From: CAZOOR01 sp964581505
GTDB lineage: Bacteria; Bacteroidota; Ignavibacteria; Kapaibacteriales; UBA2268
DNA: 14,880 bases
Assembly: GCA_964581505.1 (NCBI GenBank)
Contig: CAZOOR010000064.1
Span: forward strand, 1-14,880
Direction: 5' to 3'
Shown in pieces: positions 13,091-14,880 of the stretch. Every line of letters starts with the position of its first letter. Within the stretch, counting starts at the first letter, position 1. The position numbers and the translations under genes are program-made. A model generated the notes under the pieces. It was not told where the DNA came from. It did not search any database and saw only the letters and a program-made list of their open reading frames with translations.

Positions 13091-14880
13091 ATGAAAACCA
13101 TATACATACTAATCTTTTTATTTGTTGTTAATGTTGCCCTATCACAAATTCATGTTAATTACACTATTAATATGGAGCCAAACAGACACCCCATTAGTCC
13201 TTATATTTATGGTGTAAACAACTCGAACTATCGCTATGCAGAAGCCATACGCAAGGGCGGCAACAGAATGACCGGATATAATTGGGAGAATAACGCATCA
13301 AGTGCCGGCACAGATTGGCATAACAGCAGTAATAATTATTTGCCTGCCATTATGGGCATATCGCAGGCGGAGAAAGACAGTGCAGGTCTTGTGCTTTCAC
13401 GCTTTGTCGAAAGGGCAAATGCTTTAAATCAATATACGGTAGTAACTCTACCGATGGCAGATTATGTTGCGGCTGATAAAAACGGCGAAGTATCCGAAGC
13501 AGAAACAGCACCTTCCGTCCGTTGGAAAAAAGTTATCAATAACAAGTCCGCGGCACTTGCACTCGCTCCCGATAAATCAGATGGGTTTATTTATGTGGAC
13601 GAAGAAATTAATTTTCTGATTAATAAGCACGGAAATGCGAGAACTTCTACCGGTATTAAAGCATACGAATTGGATAACGAGCCGGCTCTTTGGCCCTCTA
13701 CACATCCGCGAATACACAAGCAACAACCGGATATTGCCGAATTGCTGGAAAAATCAATTGATTTATCAAAAACGATTAAGAAAAGAGACCAATTTGCGAG
13801 TGTATTCGGACCTGTCTTATACGGTTTTTCGGCTTTTATGAATTTTCAGAAAGCACCGGATTGGGACAAGTACTCCGCTAATTACGATTGGTTTATTTCC
13901 GTATATTTGGACGAAATGAAAAAAGCATCGCAAATAGCGGGACAACGACTGCTTGACGTTCTTGACATACATTGGTATCCCTCACCAAAAGGCGTTTTTT
14001 CCGGTGATACTTCCAGAGCCGTTGCCGAAGAAAGAATGCGTTGCGTTCGCTCTCTGTACGACAGTTCTTACAGTGAAAATTCCTGGATTGGCAAATGGTT
14101 TAGTCCCGTTGCCATAATTCCGCATTTGCAACATTCAATTAACAAATATTATCCGAATACGAAAATCGCTATTACGGAATACGATTACGGAGCAGACAAT
14201 CATATTTCCGGAGCAATTGCAGAAGCAAAAGCATTGGGAATTTTCGGTAAATACAACATTTTCTTGGCAACACGGTGGAGCGGGTTCAATAATTTCGTAA
14301 AATCAGCTTTTGATTTATATCTCAATTACGACGGCAATGGAGGCAAAGTTGGCACTTTCTCCGTTCCCGCCCTATCGTCTGATACGACTTCAGCTATATT
14401 TGCAACATTGGAAGAGAGTGATACTTTAAATATTCATTTAATAATCACTAATGACAACTACGATGATATAATTAATGGCAGTATGAATATAGAAAGTATC
14501 GTTACATATACTTATGCAAGTGTTTACGCTATTCATCGCGATAAGAGCGACATAATAACACTTCTCGATATAAATATAACGAATAACAAATTTAATATAA
14601 CCTTGCCGCCGTTGTCGGTTTATCATTTGGTTTTGCATGCCATACCTTTATCCGTAAAGAATAATATTCCAAATGATAATTTTATTATTACTCCCAATCC
14701 CGCTACGGATTATATAGATATTGCTGAGGCGGGCAACCGCACCCTGAAGGATGCGGTTAAAGTGTATGATGTGCTTGGAAATATTGTTTTGTCCTCCCCC
14801 GCCTGCTCCGCAGGCACCCCCTCCGAAGGGGGACATATTCGGCTTGATGTGTCGGGTTTGGCGGCGGGTGTGTATTTTGT
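13091..14880 (+). CDS. Secreted GH44 endo-beta-glucanase/xyloglucanase with T9SS sorting domain (3' end outside window)
   Basis: Open to the right edge: 596 codons plus two bases. The signal peptide is MKTIYILIFLFVVNVALS, with cleavage before Gln. The catalytic part (about 30-505) fits glycoside hydrolase family 44. It has ISPYIYGVNNSNY at the start, then GGNRMTGYNWENNASSAGTD (57-76) and the DNEPALW motif with the likely acid/base Glu197. ILDIHWYP-like sequence (LDVLDIHWYPSP) follows, then ITEYDYGA with the likely nucleophile Glu363. By family knowledge GH44 cleaves internal beta-1,4-glucan bonds in cellulose derivatives or xyloglucan. From about residue 530 a T9SS sorting domain begins (ITPNPATDYIDI ... 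VKVYDVLGNIVL ... LDVSGLAAGVYFV). It probably ends 10-15 residues beyond the window. Two palindromic DNA repeats are built in frame into this sorting domain (residues 549-556 and 568-582). The gene has its own predicted promoter. Confidence 0.9.
   Translation, partial: MKTIYILIFLFVVNVALSQIHVNYTINMEPNRHPISPYIYGVNNSNYRYAEAIRKGGNRMTGYNWENNASSAGTDWHNSSNNYLPAIMGISQAEKDSAGLVLSRFVERANALNQYTVVTLPMADYVAADKNGEVSEAETAPSVRWKKVINNKSAALALAPDKSDGFIYVDEEINFLINKHGNARTSTGIKAYELDNEPALWPSTHPRIHKQQPDIAELLEKSIDLSKTIKKRDQFASVFGPVLYGFSAFMNFQKAPDWDKYSANYDWFISVYLDEMKKASQIAGQRLLDVLDIHWYPSPKGVFSGDTSRAVAEERMRCVRSLYDSSYSENSWIGKWFSPVAIIPHLQHSINKYYPNTKIAITEYDYGADNHISGAIAEAKALGIFGKYNIFLATRWSGFNNFVKSAFDLYLNYDGNGGKVGTFSVPALSSDTTSAIFATLEESDTLNIHLIITNDNYDDIINGSMNIESIVTYTYASVYAIHRDKSDIITLLDINITNNKFNITLPPLSVYHLVLHAIPLSVKNNIPNDNFIITPNPATDYIDIAEAGNRTLKDAVKVYDVLGNIVLSSPACSAGTPSEGGHIRLDVSGLAAGVYF
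14735..14758 (+). repeat. Dispersed palindromic repeat inside the GH44 sorting domain (copy C)
   Basis: AACCGCA (14735-14741) pairs perfectly with TGCGGTT (14752-14758) around CCCTGAAGGA. It is read in frame as NRTLKDAV, residues 549-556. It is the same element as the terminator stem at 6997-7024 and the diverged copy at 7108-7131. Confidence 0.8.
14791..14834 (+). repeat. Compound GC-rich palindrome inside the GH44 sorting domain
   Basis: GCCTGC/GCAGGC (14801-14815, TCC loop) is followed by CCCCCT/AGGGGG (14817-14832, CCGA loop). TCCCCC (14795-14800) can alternatively pair with GGGGGA (14828-14833), enclosing the first hairpin. It is read in frame as SSPACSAGTPSEGGH (residues 568-582), which sits where sorting domains normally have a short turn between two strands. 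Confidence 0.75.

Noticed and set aside
14438..14836. Minus-strand open frames opposite the end of the GH44 gene, one starting with a Gly-rich MSPFGGGACGAGG
   Set aside because: They are antisense to a well-supported coding sequence. The Gly-rich start is simply the complement of the GC-rich palindrome.
1..14880. CRISPR array, tRNA, rRNA, insertion sequence or integrase
   Set aside because: No regularly spaced direct repeats, no tRNA-like fold and no transposase or integrase motif were seen on reading both strands.

Overview
The window looks like a moderately AT-rich chromosomal segment from a Bacteroidota/Chlorobi-type bacterium. Three proteins end in type IX secretion (T9SS) sorting domains, and a fourth (broken) gene has a remnant of one. 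Two signal peptides cut just before Gln. One upstream region matches the Bacteroidota promoter TTTG-N20-TAnnTTTG. The style of the secreted proteins (YPNP sorting domains, the 'ELPP-x-PP' domain before the sorting domain, GWN...GYW repeats) resembles Ignavibacteria/Kapabacteria, but that assignment is an inference.

Layout. Positions 1-3863 hold the end of a very large T9SS cargo protein and a small secreted protein that shares its penultimate domain. Positions 3909-6951 are a tight three-gene run: a family 2 glycosyltransferase with two C-terminal membrane segments, an outer-membrane beta-barrel protein, and a family 9 (heptosyltransferase-type) glycosyltransferase with cysteine clusters at both ends. 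This is probably a cell-surface glycan operon, closed by a hairpin terminator. Positions 6997-7235 are a mosaic of short palindromic repeats. On the minus strand, 8075-7243 is a secreted T9SS-type gene broken by two apparent frameshifts.

Positions 8527-11607 form a heat-shock block: two tandem small heat-shock proteins with their own terminator, then dnaK with its own terminator. Positions 11764-13015 are a visibly more AT-rich two-gene module: an unrecognised 259-residue protein overlapping a PIN-domain ribonuclease-like protein with all four acidic catalytic residues. This is a candidate toxin-antitoxin or defence-type pair with an unusually large partner. Positions 13091 to the right edge encode a secreted family 44 glycoside hydrolase (GH44) whose T9SS sorting domain runs off the window.

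The most unusual signal is that the palindromic repeat families of the 7 kb intergenic region also occur in frame inside the GH44 sorting domain. One of them differs between copies almost only at synonymous positions. These DNA repeats therefore seem able to move into, or out of, T9SS sorting-domain coding sequence. The overlapping PIN pair is the second candidate for an under-described system.
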